From Aspidapion aeneum (lineage: Eukaryota; Arthropoda; Insecta; Coleoptera; Brentidae), in contig OY755045.1 in the NCBI GenBank assembly GCA_963576565.1, forward strand, positions 5,267,477 through 5,331,476: a stretch of 64,000 nucleotides of DNA, in the 5' to 3' direction. A model generated the notes under the pieces. That model saw nothing but the letters and a program-made list of their open reading frames with translations, was not told where the DNA came from and made no database searches. This document shows, piece by piece, positions 34,561 through 45,766 of the stretch. Within the stretch, counting starts at the first letter, position 1. Each line of letters opens with the position of its first letter. The position numbers and the translations under genes are program-made.

Positions 34561-34727
34561 GAGGCAAGAGGGGCCCCTTTCTTATTAGATTTTTTAGATT
34601 ATGAATATGCATAATAGCACCAAGGTAACCCCCAGGCCTGTCATAAGAGCTAACTAAAGAAACCTTGACCCATGGGTAGTCTGGTAACGGACAAGCTTTG
34701 ACCAGTAGGTAAAAAAATATAGAACAG

Positions 34728-34862
34728 CTAGTGCAGGCACATTGTGGCTCTCCGTACCCTGTTGATTGTCAAAAGGTATGGTATATGGAGTGCCTATTTT
34801 GAACTAACAGCTAGTGCAGGCACATTGTGGCTCTCTGTACCCTGTTGATTATGTCAAAAGGT
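34728..34862. repeat. Two direct copies of a ~56-bp unit
   Basis: 'acagctagtgcaggcacatt' to 'ctgttgatt..gtcaaaaggta' occurs at 34728 and again near 34806, almost unchanged. Confidence 0.85.
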
Positions 34863-35415
34863 ACACCAGTGCTCTAAGGCTATAATTATGGCATTATGTG
34901 GTATATCATGACTAAGTTTCTGTCCTAAAATATATTTTGAAGTCTACTGGGTTCTATTTACTAGATAGAATTTAAACTGTTATCCGAGTCATACACAGTA
35001 AGTACACAGCACAACATACCCAGAAAGGCATGCCTATGTGCCAGGTTAGATCCTTTAAGGGTGCTAACCGCCACTACCGTACATTCATGGTAATAAAGCA
35101 AAGATGTTTAATTCCCTGTACATTATATAATTTAATGTTAATAATTATAAAAAAAAAATGTGTAAAATGAGTAGGAGTCAATTGCAAGCAGACCCCCTTT
35201 TTGGCTTCCTTGCTGACATTCCCAAGGGCTGGGCAAATGGGCCCCATTCTGGTTTGCTTTCTGGAGTTTGTACTTCATTTCTTTTAACTGCTTCTAAAAT
35301 TAAAAAATGTAAATAAAACTTTTTTACCTAAAAATTAAAAAAAACAAGGCAATCAATGTTTTTTTCATTTTTTCTTACTTGGGACAAGTGAAAATTAGTA
35401 GTCAAGAGTGTGTTT

Positions 35416-35535
35416 AGCGAGGGGTGAACAGCTAACCCAAAATGTGTACACCGATTGTGAAAATCCACAATCTTTTGCTAAGATTGTGAGGGATTGTGGC
35501 AAAGATTGTGAGGGGATTGGGGACGGCGTAGGGGG
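35416..35535. repeat. Partial copy of GATTGTG-repeat MITE
   Basis: Matches the left part of the element at 35672-35873 ('gaggggtgaacagctaaccc', 'atgtgtacaccgattgtgaa', 'ttgtgagggattgtgg') and then stops before a G-rich and poly-A stretch. Confidence 0.6.
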
Positions 35536-35671
35536 GCCGTCCCATCAAAATTCTTGTGACCAAAAAAAAAAAAAAAGGTCATCATGTCTATAGCACAGAT
35601 CACCTTGATCCGTGTCTATAGTTTCCTTTGCCGCCCTCTTAATTTACTGTTACCGGCCCTGCTACTTAATA

Positions 35672-35873
35672 ACCGAGGGGTGACCAGCTAACCCCAAAAT
35701 GTGTACACCGATTGTGAAAATCCACAATCTTTTGCTAAGATTGTGAGGGATTGTGTACAGATTGTGAGGGATTGTGGTGAGATTGTGACTGATTGGGAGG
35801 AATTGTGTAAAGATTGTGAACAGATTGTGAGAAATGTGTACACCGATTGTGAGAGCTGTTCACCCCTTGGTGT
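35672..35873. mobile_element. MITE with GATTGTG minisatellite core
   Basis: 'gaggggtgaccagct' at the left and 'agctgttcaccccttg' at the right are inverted. 'gtgtacaccgattgtga' also occurs near both ends. The core is many loosely tandem 'gattgtgag' words. Confidence 0.65.
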
Positions 35874-37237
35874 TTAGTAAAAAACAGTCAAATCAGAATG
35901 TTCAAAAAAAAAATAGTGTTTCTTAATGACAAATTATGTCATGACACAATGTTTGAATCCATCAGATCAAAAAATATTTTTTTAATCTCATTGGTTTAAA
36001 TGACACTCTGTTTTTTTTTACTTCAAGTCAAGCGGCTTTAGTAGTCTGTTTATTTAGACTTACCTGATTCCAAGCAGAGTGCATCAGAGTCAATTGCCAG
36101 TACCAAGCACTGTGGGAATTCTCCCCTTGCAATTACCAATTACTGAGAGTGTGTGGGGCCTCATTTAAAGAACTTGGACCAAGCTTGTATGTTGTCATGT
36201 TATTATATTTTTTGTATAAACAGCCTTACAGTTTCCTTCTGTAATGATATCTTATGTCATGCTATGTCTTATGATATGCTATGTTTCTGTATAAACCCAG
36301 CTTAAGGGTTTCTGATAGCGATGGCCAATACAATGTTTTTTGCTTCCCACTGGTGGGGTACTGTGGTAGGGCACGTAATAACTTTATCTTCTAACGTTCG
36401 CACTATTTTTAATTGAAATATTTGTTTATTTTGTTGTTGTGACACCGCCCAAGATGAAAGATAACATCTGTGACTCTTCTTTTTTTTTTCGTATTACCTA
36501 TTGGGCCAATTGTTAGAAGGCAAGTTAGCTAGAAATCAACATTATTTAGGCTTAAATATTAAAAAATAGTTTGTCTAGAGGTAAACTGCTGAAACCAATG
36601 AGACGGCCGAGGCGGCCATGATGGTTTTCCAATTTATTTTTCTTTAAATTTATGGACTAAAAAATATTAATTTGCAGGGGATCCCGGGCCTAAATAAATT
36701 CTAGAAAGTGCTAAATTCAATAAAATATGACTAAGAATTGATTTATCAGGTATTTAGAGGATAATTGTAATAAACTAATTTCTAACCTAAAAACAAACAC
36801 CGAAAAAAAACGTTTATTATTCTGAATTTTCGAGGCGCTTGCGTTTTGACGAGCCATCTTGACCTGTTTCATCAGAAAAGTTAACCTGGCAAACATTTTG
36901 ACGATGAAAACCGCCTTTTTTGCGCGATTATATCACAGTAGTGTAGAACATAACAAGTTTTTCTTCAGCCATTTTAGTAAAGTCTCTGTCCATTACAGGA
37001 AATAGTTATTTTGCAATAGTTGCCATTGTTTCTTGTTTATTTCTAGACAAAATTACTTTAATGTTAACGTGCTATATTTTGGAGCTCTTATGGACACCTT
37101 GAGAGCTAAACAAAGATTGCCTAATCAGCAACGACAACACTTTAGAAGCTGCTTAGCTGTGAAACGGCATACAGCTGTAATAGCTATTTTACATTCAGTT
37201 TTGCTCTTAAAGGGTTTTGGTAGCTGTTTTTCAGCAA
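35874..37237. other. Unassigned DNA, right part of the 6.47-kb segment
   Basis: No gene seen. 'ggccgaggcggcc' (about 36606) and 'ggggatcccgggcc' (about 36679) look like cloning sites but read as ordinary sequence. Confidence 0.3.
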
Positions 37238-37339
37238 TTTGTGTTACTTGGGTGTCCGCTTAATTGAGGTGTCCGCAAGGAGAGGTTTCACTGTAATATC
37301 ATCATATAACTTGCTTCCAGATAATTTAACATCATTAGA

Positions 37340-37875
37340 AACAAAAAATTGAAAAAAAGCGACATCCTAAGTTAAGATTTTGGGTAGGGAATCCCATAAG
37401 ACCAAAATAGCCAAACTTTAAAATTCATATTTTAAAAACTATATAGTTTATCAAGAAAAGCAGCACCGAGTTGCAGTATGATGGGGCCATAGAGATACGA
37501 AAAAACCACACCCTGAGTTAAGATTGGAAAAAACGTCATTTAGCAAATTTTAGGGTAGGGAATCCCATAAGACCAAAATAGCCTAACTTTGAAAATTCAT
37601 ATTTCAAAAACTATATAGTTTATTAAGAAAAGCACCCAGTTGCAGTATGATGGGGCCATAGAGATACGAAAAAACCACACCCTGACTTAAGATTCATAAT
37701 AACGTCATTTATCGAATTTTATGGTAGGGAATCCCATAAGACCAAAATAGCCAAACTTTGAAAATTCATATTTCAAAAACTATACAGTTTATTAAGAACA
37801 GCACTGAGTTGCAGTATAGTGGGGCCATAGAGATATGAAAAAACCACACCCTGACTTAAGATTCGAAAAAACGTC
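37340..37875. repeat. 169-bp satellite, unit B left block
   Basis: Markers at about 37466, 37636 and 37805 keep the 169-170-base spacing. Confidence 0.9.
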
Positions 37876-37982
37876 ATTTAGGGAAAATGCATATCCTACT
37901 CTGACCATTTGTAATATTCTCTTCTCCGTTTTATTTCTCTTTCTGCCATCTGAAAACAAAATATTTTGCTCAGATTTTTGCA

Positions 37983-38399
37983 GTTGCCTTCATCGTACCG
38001 GTACGATGTAGGGAACATGATAGAGGTACGATGTAGGAAACTGACTTATTATTGTTTCTAACCTATAAATTCGACACAAAGCTTTTAAGAAAAATTACAA
38101 AAACTATAATTTAAAAAGGCCAAAACAATGTTCTATTTGACAAAATATAATAATTTTTAATAGTGGCAATGGTACAATAATAGGATACTCACGTTTGATG
38201 CAAAAAAATTACATCGACAAAGGTTAAAATCATTCTTTCAAGTTTTCACCACCTACACCTGCTTGCACAGTACAATTGCTACTGCGTTGAAAGTTGTTCG
38301 CGGGGTAGTTTTATCTATAGTTTTCGAGGTGGCGCTACTGGTCACAGTTTAGCAGGAAATGCAGAGGTACGATGTAGGAGCCGGTACGATGATGGCAAC
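37983..38399. mobile_element. MITE with GTTGCC..TCATCGTACCGG ends, copy B
   Basis: Same element and same satellite position as 28677-29068, but about 25 bases longer: an extra 'gaacatgatagaggtacgat' stretch with another 'tacgatgtagg' lies next to the left end. Confidence 0.75.
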
Positions 38400-38403
38400 A
38401 CTC

Positions 38404-38835
38404 CCCTAAGACCAAAATGGGAAAACTTTAAAAATTCATATTTCAAAAACTATATAGTTTATCAAGAAAAGCACCGAGTTGCAGTATGATGGAGCCATAG
38501 AGATACGAAAAAACCACACCCTGACTTAAGATTCGAAAAAACGTCATTTAGCGAATTTTAGGGTAGTGAATCCCATAAGACCAAAATAGCCAAACTTTGA
38601 AAATTCATATTTCAAAAACAATACAGTTTATCATGAAAAGCACCGAATTGCAGTATGCTGGGGCCATAGAGATACGAATAAACCACACCCTGAGTTAAGA
38701 TTCGAAAAAGCATCATTTAGCGAATTTTAGGGTAGGGAATCCCATAAGACCAAAATGGCCAAACTTTGAAAATTCATATTTCAAAAACTATACAGTTTAT
38801 CAAGAAAAGCACCGAGTTGCAGTATGGTGGGGCAA
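38404..38835. repeat. 169-bp satellite, unit B right block
   Basis: Markers at 38475, 38644 and 38813. Three units here against about one and a half in unit A. Confidence 0.9.
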
Positions 38836-40016
38836 ATCGACAGAAGTAGTTTTTTAAATTATTTGAAAAACCACAAAACTTAAATATCAAAAAAGACATA
38901 AAGGTTGGCATATTAACTTTGCCACATTAACCCTACAAAAAAACTGTGTGGATTATGATTTACTCGCAGTAGAGCAAAAATTTAATTGTCGTTTTAATAA
39001 TCTTTATATATCAAGAACTTAAAAAGATATTGTTATTTTAAAATTATAAAAATTCAAGATTGAACACCCAGTATATATTTAGTATATGCTGTTAGAAGTA
39101 TAATGCCTATACACGCCAACCATAGAGCAGAAATTGGAAAAAAGATGTACGCCATACGATGTTATTAAGTAGTTTAGAATGTTTGCAACCAGATGGCGAG
39201 CAATAACCGTTTCCCTGGAAGTCTATATTATTACCCGTCTTTTTATTTATTAATGTTCTGTGGTTTTCATCGTTCGCCTCGCCTGCAGTGATAAATTTAA
39301 GTGTCCAGACTTTAATTTAAAAATGTGAAGAGTGAAAATAATGAAAGGATCGTTTGTTTCTCAAAAAAAGATTAATAACGCTGTCTGGTCTCTTTCAATG
39401 ATTTTTTACAAGAAAAGTTGAGCAACAATTAATTATTTTATTTAACTCTACCAGTCTGTTTTCAATAACTTTTTGTTTAAAATCAAATGCAAAGTGTTTG
39501 GTTTCTTTATTATTTAAAGAATTTCCAGTCGTAGTTTTCTGTGCTTACGCTGATTTTGATAACAGAAAACCCTTTAAGCAAACGTCAATGTCATTCAGGT
39601 AAATGTCAAATGTGTGACAGTGTAGACATTTATGTAGTAGGTTGTCTGTCATAAATACTGTTCGCTTGTTTAATCAATGCCAACAAAAAAATACAGGCCA
39701 CGAGCCTGAAAAAATCAGCTGTTCTCGGGGGCTGACTTTTATAGTAGGTCTTATGGGACGTTTTTTTATGATATTTTCAAAACGACACTACAGATTTCCG
39801 CGAAATTTCAGTAAAATATTCTCAGACACCATTCCGATATTCCATCAAACTTTTTTAAGGATGCAAGATGATTAAAAGGTGAAAATCTTCAAGATTTAGC
39901 ATTCCTTATTTTGAATTTAAATTACCCGCCATGTACCGCATGCCAACTGTTATATTTTGTATTTGACTTTGTCGTCTGTGATTGTCACATTCGCTTCTGC
40001 TTTAAACTTAATTTTT

Positions 40017-41390
40017 GTGTGAGCTAATGAAGCGGCTTTGAAAAATTAAGAATTACTATAGATTTAAAAAAAATTGTTCTAAAAGAATATAGTAAAAACA
40101 ATCTCAAAACCGGCTTTATTTTTAAAAAAATCAAATTATTATGAACCGTCATTCCAACTTCAATATTTTAAAGACAATCAGCTGTGTCGTAACGTGACCA
40201 TCAAAAAAAAAATCAGCCCCGGATGTGACGTCAACAAAGTGGAGGATCGTGGCCCGTCCGTTTTGATAGCCCTGATTTAATTTTAGTCTGAGCTAATGAA
40301 GCGGCTCTAAGAATTTAAAGATTACTATACATTTAAAAAAAAAAGGTTCTGCAAGAATATAGTAAAAACAATCTCAAAACCAGCTTTATTTTTAAAAAAA
40401 TCAAATATTTATGAACCGTCATTCCAACTTCAATATTTTAAAGACAATCAGCTGTGTCGTAACGTGACCATCAAAAAAAATCACCACTTATGTTATGCCC
40501 GCAGTAAGAAAAACGATAAATGCAATGGACTGTATATGTTTTAATTAATGAAAGCGCGAACAAACATAAATATATTGATATGAAAATACGAAATAATTAA
40601 AAGGTCCATAGGTTAATTGTGGTTACCACACAAGGGAAATCAGAGACAAAGCACTCACCAGTTTGCAGCCAATTTCTCCACTTCCAAGGGGCCCCTATCT
40701 GGATCTAATGATGTCACCACGTAGCTGAAGGGCTGAAGTTTCTAGTTCTATGCTTCAGTACACCAAAATCGAGCACTTTCAGGTGTAGAAATTTGAAATA
40801 GTTGGAGAAAGTAAATTAACACGCCATTTCTCGAGGCGGTCGAAAAAGGATCTCTTTAAACTTAATTTTTGTGTGAGCTAATGAAGCGGCTTTGAAAAAT
40901 TAAGGATTACTATAGATTTTTAAAAAATTATTCTAAAAGAATATAGTAAAAACAATCTCAAAACCGGCTTTATTTTTAAAAAAATCAAATTATTATGAAC
41001 CGTCATTCCAACTTCAATATTTTAAAGACAATCAGCTGTGTCGTAACGTGACCATCAAAAAAAAATCAGCCCCGGATGTGACGTCAACAAAGTGGAGGAT
41101 CGTGGCCCGTCCGTTTTGATAGCCCTGATTTAATTTTAGTCTGAGCTAATGAAGCGGCTCTAAGAATTTAAAGATTACTATACATTAAAAAAAAATGTTC
41201 TGCAAGAATATAGTAAAAACAATCTCAAAACTTGCTTTATCTTTACAAAAATCATTTATGAACCGTCATTCCAACTTCAATATTTTAAAGACAATCAGCT
41301 GTGTCGTAACGTGACCATCAAAAAAAAATCAGCCCCGGATGTGACGTCAACAAGGTGGAGGATCGTGGCCCGTCCGTTTTGATAGCCCTG
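40017..41390. repeat. ~268-bp tandem units with 370-bp interruption
   Basis: Units begin at 40017, 40286, 40871 and 41139, alternating 'gtgtgagctaat' and 'gtctgagctaat'. Each contains 'cgtcattccaacttcaat', 'cagctgtgtcgtaacgtgac' and, in most, 'cggatgtgacgtcaac'. An unrelated stretch at about 40482-40855 interrupts the array. Confidence 0.85.
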
Positions 41391-41399
41391 AATTATCAT

Positions 41400-42290
41400 A
41401 TAGTTCATATCATTATTTTTGAGACAACTTTTTACAACTTTTTTTTGTTGGCGTATGATAAGTGTCAAAAAGTTATCTGAAAAATTATGATATCGAGTTT
41501 ATACGTAATACGTATATGATTATTATTATTTAAAGAATTTCCAGTCGTACTTACGCTGATTTTGATTAAACTCTGTTCGCTTGTTTATTATGTTACTGTA
41601 CTTAATGAGTTAGGTATCAAAATAAAGGCAAACAGGCCGTGAATAAATAAAATTTTGAAGCCTAAGGACATTTTGATTTGCTAGCATCATTACTGCAACT
41701 AATTAAAATTGCAAGAGCAAATTAGTTGCCGAAAATCGATGGACATGTATGCAGGTAAATGTTCTCCAATCCAAACAGCCTCTTGTTTAGTTTTCAAATA
41801 AAGGCGGTAGTTTCTGCTTTGTGATTAAAAAGAACTCTGCATTTTTCACAAAAAAGGTGATATCTATTTTTTGAAAGTGTAACTGAATTCAACACAGAAC
41901 GAACGGCTAGTTCACAACTTGCATTCCATTTGCTATTGGTTGACATAGTCAGGCGGGATTTTTAAAATTAAAACTCTCCTGTCCTCGTTTTGGGAGGTTG
42001 AAATCGGTGTTAAACCAAACTGAAAAAAAACCTTACCGTGGTCAATTGATGGGAAACGTATCCTAACCGGGGCGTGTCTGGACAGGTTACGATACGTTGT
42101 CGAATAATTTATCAGGGTTAGGTTAACACCGATTTCGACAGGAAAACAGGATAGGGAAGCTAATTTAAACTATATATCATAATTTTTGAGATAACTTTTT
42201 GACAGTTATCAGTTGTTTACCATAACAAAAAGCATAGGCCAACAAAAAAAAGTTGTAAAAAGTTGTCCCAAAAATAATGACATGAACTGT
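41400..42290. mobile_element. Foldback/TIR element of about 0.9 kb
   Basis: The left arm 'agttcatatcattatttttg' through 'aaaaagttatctgaaaaatt' recurs inverted at 42175-42288, giving arms of about 110 bases. An inner inverted pair 'gaaatcggtgttaa'/'ttaacaccgatttc' lies at about 42002 and 42125. No coding frame. It borders the large LTR retrotransposon. Confidence 0.75.
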
Positions 42291-42415
42291 AAAAGAATTT
42301 AATATGTTTTTAAAAAACAATTTAAAAGAACTCATCGGCATATGCTAATAGGTTTAGTTAAATTCAATAGATATGTACTGTACAAACCACTACACTTTTT
42401 AATCACTTACAACTA

Positions 42416-42419
42416 GTAT
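42416..42419. repeat. Target-site duplication GTAT, left
   Basis: GTAT here and at 59686-59689 flank the LTR retrotransposon exactly at its TG...CA boundaries. Confidence 0.85.
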
Positions 42420-43472
42420 TGTGGCCTTAAAAAAAGTAAAAAAAAATGTGGGCGCCAATTTGTGGCCTTAAAAAAAAATTGTGTGACATTTGTGGCAGCT
42501 TAAAGACGTCGCCGCCATTTTGTGACACTGAAACCCACTGAATAATTAAACAAATATCTGGAAGCAGAACTGTATTTTCCAGCTAGGTAAAACATTGATA
42601 TGCCCGGTAACTTTTATACAGTGGAGAAGGGGGGGGTTCAGAAATAAGAAAATTTTAAGTGCGCCACATTATTTAATATCAATGTTTTACAAAGAAGATC
42701 TTAAATAAAATACAGTTCAACCCAAATGTTGTAGCCAAACAATGAAATTCCACCTACTTCCGAGGCTTCCAGAATATTTGTGTAATTAAAAAAAACCAAA
42801 AAAAATAAACAGAATAAAACTCTGAAAGATTGAATTAAGATGACATAACTAGAAGCACTTTACAGGTAGACGGACTCCTTTAACAGGTCATAGTGTACCT
42901 ACATCTGAGTCAGTAGTGTGAGACTCGGTTATATGAATGATTGTTAAAAAAAAATATATATACTTCCAAAGTTATTCTGTCATAGGGGAGATCTGGACCA
43001 AATATCCGCTGTCATCATTCTACGTTAGGCAGAATGAGACAGACAGCAACCCAGTCCGAGATCTACCCCATGAGGTAAAAATGTGTAACGAAACCGCTAA
43101 AAAAAAAATATAATCTCATCTCTCTTTTGTCTCCGCAAAGTTGGTCATTGGGTTGTACAAATAATACAAATACTTAGTTCATCTTGTATAATTAGATTGT
43201 AAAACTTGAGAAAAATACCAAACAAGTCAGGGCCAAAATAGCAAGGCACTTCAAATTTGACAGTAAAACTATCTTAAATAAATGAAATGAAGGAAAACAA
43301 GTCAATGTAGTAAATATGCCGCAAAACCAGGGTTATGACGTCATACCTTATCTTGCGTTTACAAGAAATGTTGAAATTATACTGTGAAAGCTTGTATATG
43401 AAAAGATTAAGTCTAAATTATATTAAAAAAATTATATATGAGAAAAAAATTATAGTTAAGGCTCGCTCCTAC

Positions 43473-44113
43473 CTTGGTCCTTGATTATTTAATAATTATA
43501 GGTGTTTATTTGGTAAACCTGGAGGTGTTGTAGGTTTCCCGACATACTCCTGCTGTTCCGGCTTGCCCGCGCCTCCCCTACTGCCGCTTAGCACATCACG
43601 CTAGGGCAGCACATGGTCTTGAGTGTTGATGGTTCCTTGCCCCGAGCGTAAAAAGTTGTGGGATGCTTGCCCGAGCGTAGAACCCTGTGGAAAATGAAAT
43701 ATTTCAGTTTCCTGGAATTCGTCAATTTTGCACGAAGTTCCCCTACACAGTAACTTAAATCGAGAACCCCATGTCGACTCAATAAAATAAAGCAAATTTA
43801 AACAGATGAACTAAAATAAACTAACGTACCTTTCTCAGGGTTATAACTGGCCCGTCCGGCTTCCCACCAGCGTCCAGCCCAACTGTCCCGTCGCTGGAAT
43901 TGACAGGGCTGTAGACAAAGGAGAAAAACAATATATAGTTTTTATCCAACACGTGGTTAAAAGAAAAATATAAAAACGTCAACAATTCCCCACGTCCTTT
44001 GTCAAAAAAAGTACATTTCCCACGAAAAAATAATTACAATTTGGGAGGCAAATATTATCTTGAAGAGTACTCAAATAATAAAAAAAATGAAAAAAAATAA
44101 AATCGAACTTACC
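43473..44113 (-). other. Intron-like structure within the LTR
   Basis: On the element's strand a donor GCG|GTAAGT at 44113/44112 is followed by a T-rich segment and an acceptor TTTTTCTCCTTTGTCTACAG ending at 43909. A 79-base exon-like piece (43830-43908) follows, then a donor AAG|GTACGT at 43829 and an acceptor TTTTCCACAG ending at 43685. A third donor-like AAG|GTAGGA lies at 43473/43472. The 5' LTR has the same structure at +13958. Splicing is inferred from consensus sites only. Confidence 0.5.
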
Positions 44114-44448
44114 GCTGCTCTTTCCCCGTACAAAATGGCGTGGCCGACTTAAATTCCCCTCAAAACAGGGTGCGAGCGTCACTCCAGATTGCCTAGACAC
44201 GACGGACTCACTTCCACAGTTTCTGGGATATCTCCTACAATCGCTGTAGTGCCAATCACCAAAAACAAAGGCGATCCCAGAAACTGTTGTCGACCCAACC
44301 AAATTTGTTAGCAAAGAGAGACAAAGCACTTAGTCGAGAATACCAGAATAATGCAGTGGCCGGAAACCGTTTTGTAAATTTGGTGGGGAGTGGGGACGGT
44401 AAAACGCAATAGTACCAACCTAATCTTCCCGGTGAAATTCAAATAACC

Positions 44449-44456
44449 TATTTATA
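44449..44456 (-). promoter_or_regulatory. Candidate TATA box of the LTR
   Basis: TATAAATA on the element's strand within 'tttttataaatagg'. The equivalent in the 5' LTR is 58407-58414. If used, transcription would begin near 44420 and run through the intron-like segments. Not proven. Confidence 0.4.
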
Positions 44457-45730
44457 AAAAACTTTTCCGCCAAAAATAAATCTCTACATTCAGTGGCAAG
44501 CCTGGAAGAAAAACCCGGGGTTTTCAAAGCAACCAATGAGGAGATACCGCATAGTTCCATACCGGTATATAGGGGCAGCACCGACCAAGGGGATAGGAAG
44601 TACGTAAAACAAACCTTGAGGTGTTGTCGGATCTATTTCCACGGTTGAAATTTTTATAACAAGGACGTCGAGACACCCTCCATACATTTGACCGAACATT
44701 TGCCTACCGGACCCCCACCAACATATCCAATAGAAGAAGAATAACCCGACGGACTAGAAGAAGCTCAGCATTGAAACCATCAACTGTAAAATCAATTACT
44801 GGAGATCAGGGCATGCAGCAAACCCAGGAATATTCGAACACTCAACCAATTCCCATATGAATAAAGCTATACTAAGTGCAGAATTTAGTTGCACTCCAGT
44901 TACAGTCTTCGTCAAAAGTTTCCTTCGCTCTTTATAAATGTTTTCTCTAATATTCATATGGTTTAACGCCATTTTTGTAAAACATTTCTACAGTAATAAA
45001 GTTGTTTCTGAACCTGAACCCAAAAATACACACTGAACTACTGCTAAGAAGCTCGGCAGAAGAGTGTTCAGATGTTAACTCACACGATTTCGTTTATTCT
45101 TTTAGTCTTGGCCTTCACCCCTCGTTTATCTCCCATTTACAAAAGTGCATAACTCGTATTTATTTTATCCTTTCCCTATCAAATTAATAAAGATATCAAA
45201 GTGGCGGAGCCTCGGTTGTTCCTGGTCGACCCAAATATGTTTTTGTACTATCAAAACTAGTTAATCCGTGAAGGAGATGAGGTTCGGATTGTCCCAATAT
45301 CCTCGAAATAAACGTAAGGGAATGAAATGTTCATCTAAATGTTTCCTTCCTGTTACTGAAACCATTTGTGATGCGGCAACGCCGCCATTCCCCAGCATAA
45401 CAGCTGTTTAACTTTATGAACGTCAAGAGAATCACAAAATTCCACAGATAAAAACAAAACAATCAAAATTTTTATGTGATTTTCCCGAAGCCTGTGATCT
45501 TAAATTTCAATTACGATGTCCAGATAATGCGATGTGCGTAGTGTCCACAGTAATTCGATGGGATGTCTCCTTTATAAGGTAACTTTTTGGACACTATATA
45601 ACCTCCAAACCTAGCTCTATAAAATACTATATATTTGTGTACAGAAAGACGAATCAAAGAGCCTTGATTATTTACCTAAATAAACAAATATGTAACGTTG
45701 TCTTAAACGTAAAAATGACACGTTACATAA

Positions 45731-45740
45731 TCCCCCCCCA
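45731..45740 (-). other. Polypurine tract
   Basis: On the minus strand TTGGGGGGGGA lies three to four bases before the 3' LTR start. A G-rich purine run at this place primes plus-strand DNA synthesis in LTR elements. Confidence 0.75.
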
Positions 45741-45766
45741 ACTTCAAGACGATTAACCTAAAAAGG

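Larger units (their letters stand above)
30782..37252. mobile_element. 6.47-kb segment bounded by CCCAAGTAACACAAA inverted repeats
   Basis: The first 15 bases CCCAAGTAACACAAA recur as a perfect inverted copy at 37238-37252. Both ends carry further 'acagct' words just inside. The left edge coincides with the end of duplication unit A, and the right edge with the first base of Tigger sequence in unit B. The termini resemble those of the 1.2-kb CCCAAC element. No long open frame lies within, so if it is a transposon it is non-autonomous, or it is chromosomal DNA trapped between two related ends. Confidence 0.5.
37253..41390. repeat. Tandem duplication, unit B
   Basis: Starts with the last ~40 bases of a Tigger right end (through 'ggtttcactg' at 37293) and then follows unit A: satellite, MITE, unique block and ~268-bp repeats. 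It extends further than A because A is cut at 30781. Differences from A are scattered substitutions, satellite copy number, a 25-base difference in the MITE and an insertion 'gacagtgtagacatttatg...' near 39616. Confidence 0.85.
42420..45727 (-). repeat. 3' LTR of the retrotransposon
   Basis: 3308 bases, direct repeat of 56379-59685. On the element's strand it starts TGTAACGT and ends GGCCACA. The near-terminal 41 bases (42420-42460) duplicate the LTR end together with a piece of the PBS. It contains a TATAAATA box (minus, 44449-44456), intron-like segments (43909-44112 and 43685-43829) and an inverted repeat 'cagtttctgggat' (about 44217 and 44275). Short open frames inside begin at non-ATG codons and have no recognised motif. 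Confidence 0.95.

Noticed and set aside
36603..36700. ggccgaggcggcc and ggggatcccgggcc followed by a tctaga word, resembling SfiI and polylinker sites of vectors
   Set aside because: No vector backbone or adaptor sequence surrounds them and the flanks are continuous AT-rich DNA. Chance or transposon-end sequence is more likely.
43588..45187. Several 60-116-codon frames repeated exactly at +13958
   Set aside because: They lie in the two LTRs, so their identity reflects LTR identity. Those examined start at non-ATG codons and none has a recognised motif.
45728..45766. Possible envelope gene after pol
   Set aside because: Only 39 bases separate the pol stop from the 3' LTR, so there is no room for env.
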